A stretch of DNA of 64,000 bases from Bacillus_BA songklensis (GTDB lineage: Bacteria; Bacillota; Bacilli; Bacillales; Bacillaceae_H): the NCBI RefSeq assembly GCF_042649685.1, contig NZ_JBHRZT010000007.1, forward strand, positions 179,881 to 243,880. The letters run 5' to 3'. The notes beneath the pieces were generated by a model, which saw only the letters and a list, made by a program, of their open reading frames with translations, did no database searches and was not told where the DNA came from. Positions 55,335 to 64,000 of the stretch are shown one piece after another; position 1 is the stretch's first letter; each line of letters starts with the position of its first letter. A program made the position numbers and the translations under genes.

Positions 55335-56249
55335 TTAGGAATTGGCTCCATCAGCCGGCGAATATTGAATCGTAATGATTTGCTGTACTTGATCGCCCGG
55401 ATTGAATGGAAACTGTACAGTTTGTCCATTGATCTTCAAATCTGTATCAAGTGTATTTCCGATGTTAAAGCGAATTTCTGTTTCTTTTGTAAAATCGAAT
55501 GTTTTTGATTCTCCCGCTTTTAACATTCCTTGATAGAAAGAGTTGCCTTTTCCGTTTTTAATTCCTACCCACGTCTCACCTTTTGAAGTAACTTCCACTT
55601 GAAATTCATCTGCATTCTGTAACTGAAGAACTGCTGTTTTACCACTTTTTTGTGTTTCGATAACTTTCTGATCATTCGTTCCTTCTTTCGGCTTTTTAGC
55701 CTCATCTTGTTTTATGTTGTCTTTTTCATTATCCTGCTCTTTTGTTTTCTTTTCCGATTCTTTTGCCGGTTTTTCTTCTGTCGATGATAATTCTTTCGAT
55801 TGTTCTATCTCTGTTACTGTTTCCGGAGAAACCTCTTCTTTAGTTTTAGCCATTTCTCTATTTTGGGCAAACACCCAGATCAATACGGCAATCCCGATAA
55901 TTCCAACTGTCAATAAAATTTTCGGCAATGCGTCGAAGATTTTGGAATCCTGTACTCCTGACTCCTTGTGGGTACGGACACGCGATAATTGGTCGGGGAG
56001 TTCTTCTGTCTGTGTGGCAGGAATATCAGACTTATACTCCTCGAAAATTTCTTCCGGATTCAATCCGACCGTTTCACAATATTGCTTAATAAAGGCACGA
56101 ACATAAAATTTCCCCGGCATTAGTTCGTACTTTCCTTCTTCAATGCCAATCAAATAACGCTTCTGGATTTTTGTCAACTTCTGTAGATCCTCAAGTGACA
56201 TGTTTTGTTGCTCTCGCGCTTCTCTCAGTCTTTTACCTAGTTCTGTCAA
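55335..56249 (-). CDS. ymfM: RodZ-like cell-shape protein (YmfM)
   Basis: A 304-residue membrane protein with an N-terminal Xre-type helix-turn-helix (about 4-70; LGKRLREAREQQNMSLEDLQ), a membrane helix (about 107-126), a Glu/Lys-rich low-complexity linker (about 135-185) and an extracellular DUF4115 beta domain. RodZ proteins anchor MreB to the membrane and keep the rod shape. I start at a TTG (56249) eight bases after AAGG; a GTG three codons earlier is directly on the ribosome binding site. It lies 21 bases after ymfK. Confidence 0.92.
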   Translation of the reverse strand: MTELGKRLREAREQQNMSLEDLQKLTKIQKRYLIGIEEGKYELMPGKFYVRAFIKQYCETVGLNPEEIFEEYKSDIPATQTEELPDQLSRVRTHKESGVQDSKIFDALPKILLTVGIIGIAVLIWVFAQNREMAKTKEEVSPETVTEIEQSKELSSTEEKPAKESEKKTKEQDNEKDNIKQDEAKKPKEGTNDQKVIETQKSGKTAVLQLQNADEFQVEVTSKGETWVGIKNGKGNSFYQGMLKAGESKTFDFTKETEIRFNIGNTLDTDLKINGQTVQFPFNPGDQVQQIITIQYSPADGANS

Positions 56250-56270
56250 TGATAACACCTTCCAATTATG

Positions 56271-57062
56271 TTAAAAATCAAACATCGAGAAACCGCCGTT
56301 TGAAAACATAGATGGGCCTTCAACTGCTTCATATGTAATTTCTTCATCCGGATTGTTACGCAGCTCAATGATATATTCAAAATCATCCAAAGAGTATTCC
56401 GAGTTTTGCACAAAAATATCTGGATGTTCAATGATTTTAGTAGCAGGCACACGCATAATTTCTCTTACCAGCTGCCAATGTTTTTCATTGGCTCTTCTTG
56501 TTGAGACAATTCCATCCAAGATAAAAATGTTATTTTCATTGTACTCTTCTTCAATAAGTTGACTGCGAATCGTTTGCTTCAGCAAGGTCGAAGACACAAA
56601 TAACCAGCGCTTATTAGCACAAACACTGGCTGCAACGATGGATTCAGTTTTACCTACACGCGGCATTCCTCGAATTCCTATTAACTTATGTCCTTCTTGT
56701 TTAAAGAGTTCTGCCATAAAATCAACCAGCAGCCCCAATTCATCGCGAACAAAACGAAATGTTTTTTTATCATCTGCATCTCGTTGTATGTAACGTCCAT
56801 GTCGTACTGCAAGACGATCACGCAATTTTGGTTGTCTTAATTTCGTGACAGTTATATTATCCATTGTCTTTAATATAGATTCAAGTCTTTCAATTTGTTC
56901 ATTGGAATCACAGCGCAAAAGCAAACCGCGCCGTTGATCATCTACACCATTTATTGTGACAATATTAATGGACAACATTCCTAATAAAGAAGAAACATCC
57001 CCCAGCAAACCAGGTCGGTTTTTTTGGATTTGATATTCTAAATACCACTCAATCTTTGACAT
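56271..57062 (-). CDS. ymfK: YmfK, DUF3388 protein
   Basis: A 263-residue protein of the DUF3388 (YmfK) family. It starts with an ACT-like segment (YLEYQIQKNRPGLLGDVSSL), often used to sense small molecules, and has a nucleotide-fold-like middle (IGIRGMPRVGKTESIVAA, which holds a GxxRVGKT P-loop-like motif at about 129-136). The biochemical role is unknown. It is cotranscribed with the RodZ-like gene, 21 bases downstream. Confidence 0.88.
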   Translation of the reverse strand: MSKIEWYLEYQIQKNRPGLLGDVSSLLGMLSINIVTINGVDDQRRGLLLRCDSNEQIERLESILKTMDNITVTKLRQPKLRDRLAVRHGRYIQRDADDKKTFRFVRDELGLLVDFMAELFKQEGHKLIGIRGMPRVGKTESIVAASVCANKRWLFVSSTLLKQTIRSQLIEEEYNENNIFILDGIVSTRRANEKHWQLVREIMRVPATKIIEHPDIFVQNSEYSLDDFEYIIELRNNPDEEITYEAVEGPSMFSNGGFSMFDF

Positions 57063-57159
57063 GAAACCCTCTCCCTAAACAAGGATTAAATTACCTTTTT
57101 ATCTCATTCAATAATACTAATTCCCCTTGAAGTATGTGAACGAGCTTGATTCACTTGAA

Positions 57160-57440
57160 GCACACGGACGTGCAAGTGAAGACGTTGCGACAGGACGTCG
57201 CGTTCTTAGTCTTCGTTCCTTCGTTGTCCAGTTCCGCACGCTATGCTCTACGGTTACTTCATCACCTCCACGAAGTCAAAAAGCGACTTCTCGTCGGCGG
57301 TTCCAGCCTCCTATGAGCACGAGCGAGCCTGCTTCCCTTTTCCTGATTGTCCAGCTCCAGCGGCTAGGGACTGGCTTCGCTTCTGGTGAAGAAGCGAAGC
57401 CAGTCCCTGAACGAGCCGCTTCCGCTTTTCTGCATATATT
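57160..57440. repeat. Dispersed intergenic repeat (diverged copy) with 17-bp hairpin
   Basis: It shares TTGTCCAGTT/TTGTCCAGCT, AGTCAAAAAGCGACT and CCGCTTTTCT with the 124-bp tandem repeats at 41 kb. It contains a perfect 17-bp hairpin (57367-57383 with 57391-57407), extended by AGCGGCT/AGCCGCT. It fills the gap between ymfJ and ymfK; open frames over it are not genes. Confidence 0.7.
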
Positions 57441-57531
57441 AAATATAAATGATTTCGTATGATTAATAAACCCTGACTTTGTGAACGAGTGTATTATTTA
57501 TGTAAAAGAAAAAGAGAGGGAAATTCCTCTC

Positions 57532-57792
57532 TTATTGTGGTGTGCCATTATTTTGGACAAGTTTTACCATCGTGCTTGCAATTGCTTGCTGCTCTTCTGG
57601 AGAAGCTACACTCCAAAGATCTGCCAACACTTTTTCTTGTGGATTTTTTGCTTCTACCTGAGTTGCTAAATAACCACCAATTTGATAAGCAAGGTTGGAT
57701 ACAACCTCATTGCTCATCCCTTCGTTTTGTGCATGGTGTAAGCGATTCGCTAAAAAGTCTTTCCAAGAATCCCAGTTCTCTAATACTGACAT
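57532..57792 (-). CDS. ymfJ: YmfJ, DUF3243 protein
   Basis: An 86-residue helical protein of DUF3243, the same length as B. subtilis YmfJ. It starts SVLENWDSWKDFLANRLHHA and ends with a conserved LWSVASPEEQQAIASTMVKL. Function is unknown. I start at 57792 after GGAGGG; the open frame continues 17 codons further but is not conserved. It lies downstream of ymfI. Confidence 0.92.
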   Translation of the reverse strand: MSVLENWDSWKDFLANRLHHAQNEGMSNEVVSNLAYQIGGYLATQVEAKNPQEKVLADLWSVASPEEQQAIASTMVKLVQNNGTPQ

Positions 57793-57846
57793 GAAGAACC
57801 CTCCTTTAGGTTTGTTCATATCGTAGTTTGTACCCTTACACATTTT

Positions 57847-58566
57847 TTATGTATGCCATCCGCCATTAACTGAAAGAATTTGTCCAGTAATATAAGATGA
57901 TTGGCCAGAGGCCAGGTAGGAGACCGCATCGGCTACTTCTTCACATTCCCCTAATCTTCCCATCGGAATTTCTTCGCAAATCAGCGCTTTGTCTTCCTCT
58001 GTAAACACATCCATCATTTTACTGTTTACAGCTCCAGGCGCTACTGCATTTACACGAATGCCGCTCATGGCCACTTCTTTGGCTAACGCTTTTACGAAGG
58101 CGTTTTGGGCACCCTTCACAGTTGAGTACAGCACTTCACAGGAAGCACCTGTTAATCCCCATATGGAAGAAATGACGACAATGTTCCCTCGTTTGCGCTG
58201 AATCATAGAAGGCAATAATTCCTTCACGAGTTGGAATGGACTTGTCACATGCAACTGTACCATTTTTTGTATTTGAACATCATTCATGTCTGTAACAAGG
58301 CCTACATAGCTGCTGCCGCTTGTGTACACGATTAATTCGATTGGCACGGATAGTTGATTACACAGCTTCTTGGCCCCATCTGATTTTGTAAGATCGGCTT
58401 GAACAACAATGACATTCGTATTTTGCAGCTCTCTTTCTAGCTGCTTTACCGCTTCTATTCCTTTATTATAATGGAGAACAAGGGAGTAGCCATCCCGAGC
58501 TAGCCTTTTAGCGGAAGCGGCTCCAATTCCTCCGCTTGCCCCGATAATCAATGCATATTTTTCCAA
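57847..58566 (-). CDS. ymfI: YmfI, short-chain dehydrogenase (EF-P 5-aminopentanone reductase)
   Basis: A 239-residue SDR enzyme. It has the nucleotide motif GASGGIGAAS near 9-18, the catalytic Ser in VVISSIWG and Tyr/Lys in YSTVKGA, and a C-terminal GGWHT. In B. subtilis YmfI reduces the 5-aminopentanone on Lys32 of elongation factor P to 5-aminopentanol. The gene is also FabG-like, so sequence alone cannot prove the substrate, but its ymf cluster context supports it. Confidence 0.9.
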   Translation of the reverse strand: MEKYALIIGASGGIGAASAKRLARDGYSLVLHYNKGIEAVKQLERELQNTNVIVVQADLTKSDGAKKLCNQLSVPIELIVYTSGSSYVGLVTDMNDVQIQKMVQLHVTSPFQLVKELLPSMIQRKRGNIVVISSIWGLTGASCEVLYSTVKGAQNAFVKALAKEVAMSGIRVNAVAPGAVNSKMMDVFTEEDKALICEEIPMGRLGECEEVADAVSYLASGQSSYITGQILSVNGGWHT

Positions 58567-58635
58567 ACTTGACGCTCCTTACCAAAACAGAAAAAGCTCC
58601 CTTCCTCTTGCAAAGGGATGCTTTTCTCCATCTTT

Positions 58636-59922
58636 TTATTGTTTCGGGACGATTTGACAAACCGTCATGTTGTTTTCATCCACCAGTTCGTTTGTTACCC
58701 GCTCAATATCTTCTGTCGTTAACGTTTCTAACACATCCACTACATCAAACAAATTCATGTCATTAAACGCATATCTTGTGAATTGGTTGGCGATAAATTC
58801 GGGAGAGTTGAGAGAACGCAGAAATGCGCCGATTTTCTTTTTGCGAACTCGATCCAATTGTTCTTTAGTCATTGGATTTTCTTTCATTTTGAGTATAATG
58901 TCCTTTATTTTCTCAGCCAGATCATCCGGCTTTTCGGTATCCCCGCCAATAATCGCAAACCCGAAACCTGTCTCTTCCGTATAATCATAAGAGAACGTTT
59001 CGTCAATCAGCCCTTCCTGATACAGTTTTTCATAGTGCACAGAACTTTTTCCGAATAAATGATCAAGCATAATATTCACGGAAAGTTCATGTACAAGCAT
59101 TTCCCGGCCTGAGCGCTGTGGGTGCTTCGCTTTGATTCCAACCAAACATTTTGATGATTGAACGCTCATCGGGAGCACTTGCTTCTCTTTTGCGACACCC
59201 TCTGGCTCTTCTTCGAAATGACGCTTGATTTCCGCTTGATCCTGATAATCCTTTTTCGCTTGGTTATCGCGGATTTGATTCATCACTTTCTCAGGATCGA
59301 CTGGACCAACAACGAACAGCAACATATTGCTCGGGTGATAAAATGTTTCGTAGCACGTATACAACCATTCTTTTGTAATTTCAGAAATGGAATCAATCGT
59401 GCCTGCTATATCGATTTTAACTGGATGATGATGGTACATGTTTTGAATCACACCAAAATATAAACGCCAATCGGCATTATCATCATACATCGTAATTTCT
59501 TGACCGATAATCCCTTTTTCTTTCTCAACTGTTTTGTCGGAAAAGTAAGGTTCTTGTACAAAATCCATTAACGTCTCGAGATTTTGCTCAAAATTAGATG
59601 TACTGGAAAATAGATAAGCAGTTCTCGTAAATGATGTGAAAGCGTTGGCGGAAGCTCCCTGTTTGCTGAACTGCTGGAACACGTCACCATCTTCTTTTTC
59701 AAACAATTTGTGTTCCAAGAAGTGGGCAATTCCATCCGGCACTTTAATCATTTCATTTTCTTTTAAAGGGACAAACTTATTATCGATGGATCCGTATTTG
59801 GTTGTAAATGTTGCATATGCCTTATTGAATTCTGGTTTTGGCAAAATGTAGACTTCTAGTCCATTTGGCAATTTTTCATGATATAACTCTTCTTTTAGTT
59901 GCGAAAACGGTATTTTCTCCAT
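58636..59922 (-). CDS. ymfH: YmfH, M16-type peptidase (zinc motif intact)
   Basis: A 428-residue M16 protein. The inverted zinc motif HFLEH at 67-71 and a downstream Glu-rich EKGIIGQEI support catalysis. The second half (VSSKCLVGIKAKHP-like segment onwards) is the usual inactive M16 domain. Its start overlaps the end of ymfF by one base, so the two are coupled. In Bacillus the ymfF-ymfH pair is thought to form a heterodimer; the substrate is not established. Confidence 0.93.
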   Translation of the reverse strand: MEKIPFSQLKEELYHEKLPNGLEVYILPKPEFNKAYATFTTKYGSIDNKFVPLKENEMIKVPDGIAHFLEHKLFEKEDGDVFQQFSKQGASANAFTSFTRTAYLFSSTSNFEQNLETLMDFVQEPYFSDKTVEKEKGIIGQEITMYDDNADWRLYFGVIQNMYHHHPVKIDIAGTIDSISEITKEWLYTCYETFYHPSNMLLFVVGPVDPEKVMNQIRDNQAKKDYQDQAEIKRHFEEEPEGVAKEKQVLPMSVQSSKCLVGIKAKHPQRSGREMLVHELSVNIMLDHLFGKSSVHYEKLYQEGLIDETFSYDYTEETGFGFAIIGGDTEKPDDLAEKIKDIILKMKENPMTKEQLDRVRKKKIGAFLRSLNSPEFIANQFTRYAFNDMNLFDVVDVLETLTTEDIERVTNELVDENNMTVCQIVPKQ

Positions 59923-61205
59923 TATTCTTCACCGCCCATTCCTCGTAAAAAATAAATCGTATCTTGCTCGATTTTCTTCGCCGCTGCGATGACTTCTTCT
60001 TTTGTCACTGCTTTAATACCTTGCAAGTAATCCTCGATTGAAATCGTTGTACTGGCCAATTCGTTATGATATAGGACTTCCACTAAACCTCTTGCGGTAT
60101 CGATTGTCTCAAGAATCTGATTATGAATAACGGCCTTTGTTTGCTCAAGCTCCTGTTCTGTAAAATCGCCTTTTTTCATCGCTTCCATTTGTTCATTAAT
60201 AATCTTGACAGCTTGTTCATAGTTTTTAGCATCAATGCCAGACATGACCATTAATAATCCTTTATGGCTTTCCACACGTGATGCCGCATAGTAAGCAAGA
60301 CTCGCCTTTTCGCGAACATTAATAAATAATTTCGAGTGGGAAAAACCGCCGAAGACGCCATTAAACACCTGCAAAGCAAAATACTCCGGGTCCCCGTATA
60401 CTATATTTGTGCGGTAGCCGATATTTAATTTTCCTTGTTTGATATCTTGTTTCTCAATGACTTCGTTTACCTTTTCGATGTTTTTCTGTGTCGGTTCCCC
60501 TCGATATTGGCGTGTCCTCTTGGCAGGTAACGTAAACACCTGTTTAACAGATCCAAGTACCTCTTCTTTGTTAATATCGCCAATGATATATAAATGAAGA
60601 GAGTCCTCTTCTAACACCGATTGATAATACTCATAAAGAGAGGCTGGTGTGATGGCATCAATATCTTCTACACGGCCATTAACATGAAGATGGTACGGTT
60701 CTCCTTTACACATTTCTTCTACAAGACGCAAGTTTGAATAGCGCATTTTATCATCAAATACAGCCTGAATACGCTGACGTAACGATCTCTTTTCTTGCTC
60801 TACGACATTCGGCAAAAACACATTGTTTTCCAGAGCTGGTTTTAATAAAATATCGCCCAATAGCACCAATGCCTCTTTTAAAAGAGGAGTCGTATCTTTT
60901 AAATATGCTTCATTCGCTACATCTATGCGAAAAGTCATATCATGCCATTCGCCTTTTTTTAATAAGTCCACTTGTAAAGTAGCCCCATATAAATCATCTA
61001 AATAAGTGCGGAGCTTTGTGGTTGACGGATAGGAAGCGGTAGCGCTTTGGAGCACATACGGCAACAGGGCCCTTAATGTCACCGTATCTTCACGCAGCGG
61101 TGAATTAAGTTTTAAAATCAGTGTGTTCGTTTTATATTTGGCTGTTTGAATCGTATGAACGGTCAATCCATTTAACTCATGTTTTTCTTCCGTTAACAAC
61201 TTCAT
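59922..61205 (-). CDS. ymfF: YmfF, M16-type peptidase partner (zinc motif missing)
   Basis: A 427-residue M16 family protein. The place where the HxxEH motif should be carries ALLPYVLQSATASYPS and no histidine pair, so it cannot bind catalytic zinc. The rest keeps the M16 fold (HLYIIGDINKEEVLG, GVFGGFSHSKLFINVREKAS with the conserved R/Y loop). Such inactive subunits usually pair with an active partner, here YmfH. It ends one base into ymfH. The ATG follows AGGAGG. Confidence 0.92.
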   Translation of the reverse strand: MKLLTEEKHELNGLTVHTIQTAKYKTNTLILKLNSPLREDTVTLRALLPYVLQSATASYPSTTKLRTYLDDLYGATLQVDLLKKGEWHDMTFRIDVANEAYLKDTTPLLKEALVLLGDILLKPALENNVFLPNVVEQEKRSLRQRIQAVFDDKMRYSNLRLVEEMCKGEPYHLHVNGRVEDIDAITPASLYEYYQSVLEEDSLHLYIIGDINKEEVLGSVKQVFTLPAKRTRQYRGEPTQKNIEKVNEVIEKQDIKQGKLNIGYRTNIVYGDPEYFALQVFNGVFGGFSHSKLFINVREKASLAYYAASRVESHKGLLMVMSGIDAKNYEQAVKIINEQMEAMKKGDFTEQELEQTKAVIHNQILETIDTARGLVEVLYHNELASTTISIEDYLQGIKAVTKEEVIAAAKKIEQDTIYFLRGMGGEE

Positions 61206-61398
61206 ATAAAAACCTCCTTTTCAAACTGAACATTCATTATGACAATCATGAAGCCATGTTTCTAGTTTTAATCACTTATAACTGTTTTAATCTTTCTTAC
61301 ACTATAACGAACATATGGAAACATTTTCAACTTAAAAGTAATGATAGATGAATGAATTTTTTATGTAAATGGAAGCCAATTGACTTTCTTTTATATAA

Positions 61399-61436
61399 AA
61401 AATCATCCCGCCTTATTAGGCGGGATGATTTTTTAA
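61399..61436. terminator. nupQ terminator (bidirectional)
   Basis: AATCATCCCGCC and GGCGGGATGATT form a perfect 12-bp stem with a TTATTA loop. T-runs lie on both sides, overlapping the nupQ stop. It divides the transporter genes from ymfF. Confidence 0.9.
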
Positions 61437-62392
61437 CGTTTTCCTTTCTCATATGGTGTTCCCAATGCTTTTGGAGCTTCGGCACGGCCTACAAAACCGG
61501 CCAGCGCTAAAATCGTTAATACATATGGTGCAAGGGTTAATATGAGTGGTGGAATATCCTTTAGCAATGGAATTTGTGCCCCAATCAAGCTCAGGGACTG
61601 CGCCAGGCCGAAGAAGAGTGCCGCACCCATTGCCCCGATCGGGTGCCATTTTCCGAAAATCATCGCTGCAAGGGCCAGGAAGCCCTGTCCGGAAATCGTG
61701 CCGCCCGCGAAGTTCCCCGAAATGGACGTTGCATATACCGCTCCGCCGATTCCTGCAAGAAATCCCGAAATCATCACACCTGTGTAGCGCATTCCTGTTA
61801 CGTTAATCCCCATTGTATCTGCCGCCATCGGATGTTCCCCTACAGATCGAAGGCGCAAGCCGAACGGCGTTTTATAAATGATGTACCAAACAATGAACGC
61901 AACCAAAATCGCCATATAGGATGTAACCGGAATCGACGAGAAAAAGATGTTGCCCAATACAGGAATATCAGACAAAACCGGAATATCACTTTTATTGATA
62001 CGGAAATCGATAAAGTCCGTTTGTCCTTTCCCAAAAATCTTTTTAATTAAAAAGACCGATAATCCCGCAGCTAAAAAATTTAATGCTACACCGCTTACCG
62101 TTTGATCTGCTTTTAATGTAATGCTGGCAACCGCATGGATAAGCGAGAAGATGGCGCACGCGACCGCCGCAATGAGAATGGACAGCCATGGCGAAACCGC
62201 TCCTAATGAATCTTGCATCATCAAGGTGGTTAAAATACTTGTAAACGCACCAAAAAGCATAAGTCCTTCCAATCCGATATTCACCACACCCGAACGTTCA
62301 CTAAATACACCGCCAAGTGCGGTAAAAATCAGTGGAGCAGCCGTTAATAAAGTGGCCTGGATAATGGTAGCCAAAATGTCTAAAAAGCTCAT
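61433..62392 (-). CDS. nupQ: NupQ, nucleoside ABC transporter permease
   Basis: A 319-residue permease with about nine membrane helices and the BPD_transp_2 signature (GVFSERSGVVNIGLEGLMLF near 28-47). With NupP and the ATPase NupO it takes up nucleosides, probably guanosine and relatives, as in B. subtilis NupNOPQ (YufNOPQ). The gene lies one base after nupP. The next gene is ymfF, beyond a strong terminator. Confidence 0.92.
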   Translation of the reverse strand: MSFLDILATIIQATLLTAAPLIFTALGGVFSERSGVVNIGLEGLMLFGAFTSILTTLMMQDSLGAVSPWLSILIAAVACAIFSLIHAVASITLKADQTVSGVALNFLAAGLSVFLIKKIFGKGQTDFIDFRINKSDIPVLSDIPVLGNIFFSSIPVTSYMAILVAFIVWYIIYKTPFGLRLRSVGEHPMAADTMGINVTGMRYTGVMISGFLAGIGGAVYATSISGNFAGGTISGQGFLALAAMIFGKWHPIGAMGAALFFGLAQSLSLIGAQIPLLKDIPPLILTLAPYVLTILALAGFVGRAEAPKALGTPYEKGKR

Positions 62393-62393
62393 C

Positions 62394-63452
62394 CTACTTC
62401 CCCTCCTTGCTTAAGCGATTGAAGAACCAGCGAATCATATAGCTCGACGCTACGAAGAAGATGATTAAGGCAATGACAATATCGATCAGCTCAGAGGGAA
62501 CGTCCGCCATAAAGTTCATTTCAGGAGCGGCCGTTTTCAATCCCCCGAACAATGCAGCCGCCAAAACAATCCCAACAGCATTGTTTCCGCCCAACAACGC
62601 CACCGCGATTCCATCGAATCCTGTACCCGTAAAGGCAGAGAGGCTGTTCATATTTTGGAACGTGCCAAGCCCTTCCATCGCTCCCGCCAGTCCGGCAAAT
62701 GCGCCGGAAATCGCCATGGATAATACGACATCTCGGGCTACATTCATCCCCGCATACCGAGAAGCATGCTGGTTATAACCAACCGCACGCAATTCATAGC
62801 CTTTTGCCGTTTTGTTTAATAAGAACCACATCACTAAAGCAGCGAGAAGCGCTATAATAATACCATAGTGAAGGCGCGAGTTATCCGTAATCGACGCAAG
62901 GAATGGAGAAGCCAATGAAGCCGACTCTTTAATGTTGTATGATTTCTCGTTACCTGCATATAAAAAGTTTTTGATGATGGCACTTGTTGTATATAGCGCA
63001 ATATAGTTCATCATGATCGTGACAATGACTTCATGAACTTTTAGACGGGCTTTTAACAGGCCAGGGATGAATCCCCATAACGCTCCCGCCAATGCAGCCG
63101 CTAGAATAGCCAGGGGAAGGTGAATAGCCTTGGGCAAATCAAAGGCGTAACCTACCCATACGGAAGCAAGCCATCCCACCAGTAACTGCCCTTCTACCCC
63201 GATATTGAACAGGCCTGTTTTAAAGGCAAACGCGACCGCAATCCCCGCTAAAATAAGCGGTGTCATTGCGCGGATGACTTCTCCGACTGATTTTGGACTT
63301 CCGATCATTCCGTCCAAAAGAGAGCTGTAACCAACAACCGGATCGTAGCCGCCGAGAAACATGATGACCGCTCCAGCCGCCAGGCCGAGGATCGCTGCCA
63401 GCACAGGGATGATAATATTGACCGTTCGCTCATTTTTCAAAAACTTATTCAT
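62394..63452 (-). CDS. nupP: NupP, nucleoside ABC transporter permease
   Basis: A 352-residue permease with about ten membrane helices and the family's FKTGLFNIGVEGQLLVG motif (about 78-94). A paralogue of NupQ; the two form the membrane channel of the importer. Its start overlaps the nupO end by four bases, showing translational coupling, and it is one base from nupQ. Confidence 0.92.
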   Translation of the reverse strand: MNKFLKNERTVNIIIPVLAAILGLAAGAVIMFLGGYDPVVGYSSLLDGMIGSPKSVGEVIRAMTPLILAGIAVAFAFKTGLFNIGVEGQLLVGWLASVWVGYAFDLPKAIHLPLAILAAALAGALWGFIPGLLKARLKVHEVIVTIMMNYIALYTTSAIIKNFLYAGNEKSYNIKESASLASPFLASITDNSRLHYGIIIALLAALVMWFLLNKTAKGYELRAVGYNQHASRYAGMNVARDVVLSMAISGAFAGLAGAMEGLGTFQNMNSLSAFTGTGFDGIAVALLGGNNAVGIVLAAALFGGLKTAAPEMNFMADVPSELIDIVIALIIFFVASSYMIRWFFNRLSKEGK

Positions 63453-64000
63453 GACATGTCCCCCACTTTCTCACGTTTTCCCCCAGCCATCAACAGCCCC
63501 AACTCTTGTTCGTTGGTCGTTTTTGGATCGACAATATCGACAATCTTTCCTTCATAAATCACGGCAATGCGGTCGCTTAAATTCATGACTTCCTCCAATT
63601 CAAGCGACACGAGTAAAACCGCTTTTCCTTTATCACGTTCTTCCACAAGTTTAGAATGGATGAATTCGATGGCACCAACGTCCAAACCGCGCGTCGGCTG
63701 TGCGGCGATCAACAAATCAGGACTGCGGTCCACTTCACGGGCGATAATGGCTTTCTGCTGGTTTCCGCCTGACAATGCACGGGCAGGTGTGTATTCACTC
63801 GGTGTGCGGACATCGAATTCTTGAATCAGTGACTTTGCTTTTTCATATATCTTTTTATAATTCAAGATGCCGGATTTTGAATACGGCTCTTTGTAATATG
63901 TTTGCAGGGCCATGTTCTCCCCGATTGTGTAGTCCAACACAAGTCCATGTTTATGGCGATCCTGCGGAATGTGCCCGACGCCTGACTCGGTAATTTTTCT
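63449..64000 (-). CDS. nupO: NupO, nucleoside ABC transporter ATPase (partial, cut by window end)
   Basis: Only the last 183 residues lie in the window; the frame stays open to position 64000 on the minus strand. This is the second nucleotide-binding domain of the YufO/NupO type, with SGVGHIPQDRHKHGL, the ABC signature LSGGNQQK, QPTRGLDVGA (D-loop region) and the switch region VLLVSLELEEVM. The complete protein is expected to be about 500 residues with two ATPase domains. It lies directly upstream of nupP. Confidence 0.92.
   Translation of the reverse strand, partial: RKITESGVGHIPQDRHKHGLVLDYTIGENMALQTYYKEPYSKSGILNYKKIYEKAKSLIQEFDVRTPSEYTPARALSGGNQQKAIIAREVDRSPDLLIAAQPTRGLDVGAIEFIHSKLVEERDKGKAVLLVSLELEEVMNLSDRIAVIYEGKIVDIVDPKTTNEQELGLLMAGGKREKVGDMS

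Noticed and set aside
57127..57462. 111-aa plus-strand ORF
   Set aside because: It lies entirely within the dispersed intergenic repeat and its hairpin.

Overview
The window looks like a chromosomal segment of an endospore-forming Bacillaceae species, a relative of Bacillus subtilis but not that species. Gene content and order match the B. subtilis core (sirA-tkt, ynzC-yneB-yneA/lexA, glnRA-ynbB-hflX, spoVK, hfq-miaA, mutSL, cotE, ymcA-miaB, spoVS, ymdB, rny, recA, cinA, pgsA, the ymf cluster). Start sites carry strong Shine-Dalgarno sequences and intrinsic terminators are abundant. Core genes are almost all on the minus strand.

Layout. 1-5.95 kb is an island-like stretch. Its two ends share a 32-bp direct repeat taken from the 3' part of yneF. 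It holds a broken tyrosine-recombinase gene, two cyclic-di-GMP genes (a 5TM-GGDEF cyclase and a PAS-GGDEF-EAL protein that appears split from its first PAS domain) and decayed fragments. 5.9-11.3 kb is core: yneF, sirA (with a Spo0A-like box), tkt and the SOS module ynzC-yneB-yneA facing lexA across three LexA boxes. 11.3-23.4 kb is an accessory, gene-poor region. It contains an MscS channel, an MFS exporter, a DUF3231 protein, tRNA-Arg(CCU), a metalloprotease-like protein, several unrecognised small ORFs with good ribosome binding sites, a duplicated leader-plus-terminator unit, and many remnants (Hsp20, amine oxidase, MFS, RHS-like, LysE). Its last 2.7 kb lies between 19-bp direct repeats, one of which is the 3' end of glnA.

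23.4-31.3 kb carries glnA-glnR with GlnR-type operators, ynbB, hflX, a TRIC-type channel gene, spoVK, hfq and miaA. 31.3-35.1 kb is a second accessory patch: a frameshifted possible coat-protein gene, gdhA, a GT/CA-rich repetitive block and a decayed phage lysis cassette. 35.1-64 kb is core again: mutL, mutS, cotE, ymcA, miaB, tdh, korB-korA, a dipeptidase, spoVS, ymdB, rny, recA, cinA, pgsA, a RodZ-like gene, ymfK, ymfJ, ymfI, ymfH, ymfF and the nucleoside ABC transporter genes nupQ-nupP-nupO, the last cut by the window end.

How the genes work together. The core covers DNA repair and the SOS response (lexA, yneA, recA, mutSL), nitrogen assimilation (glnRA, gdhA), tRNA and mRNA processing (miaA, miaB, rny, hfq, ymcA), sporulation (sirA, spoVK, spoVS, cotE) and envelope synthesis and shape (pgsA, rodZ). 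The possibly new material is in the accessory regions: the repeat-bounded island at yneF, the repeat-bounded segment at glnA, the paired leader units, the small peptides and the hairpin and tandem-repeat array near cotE.
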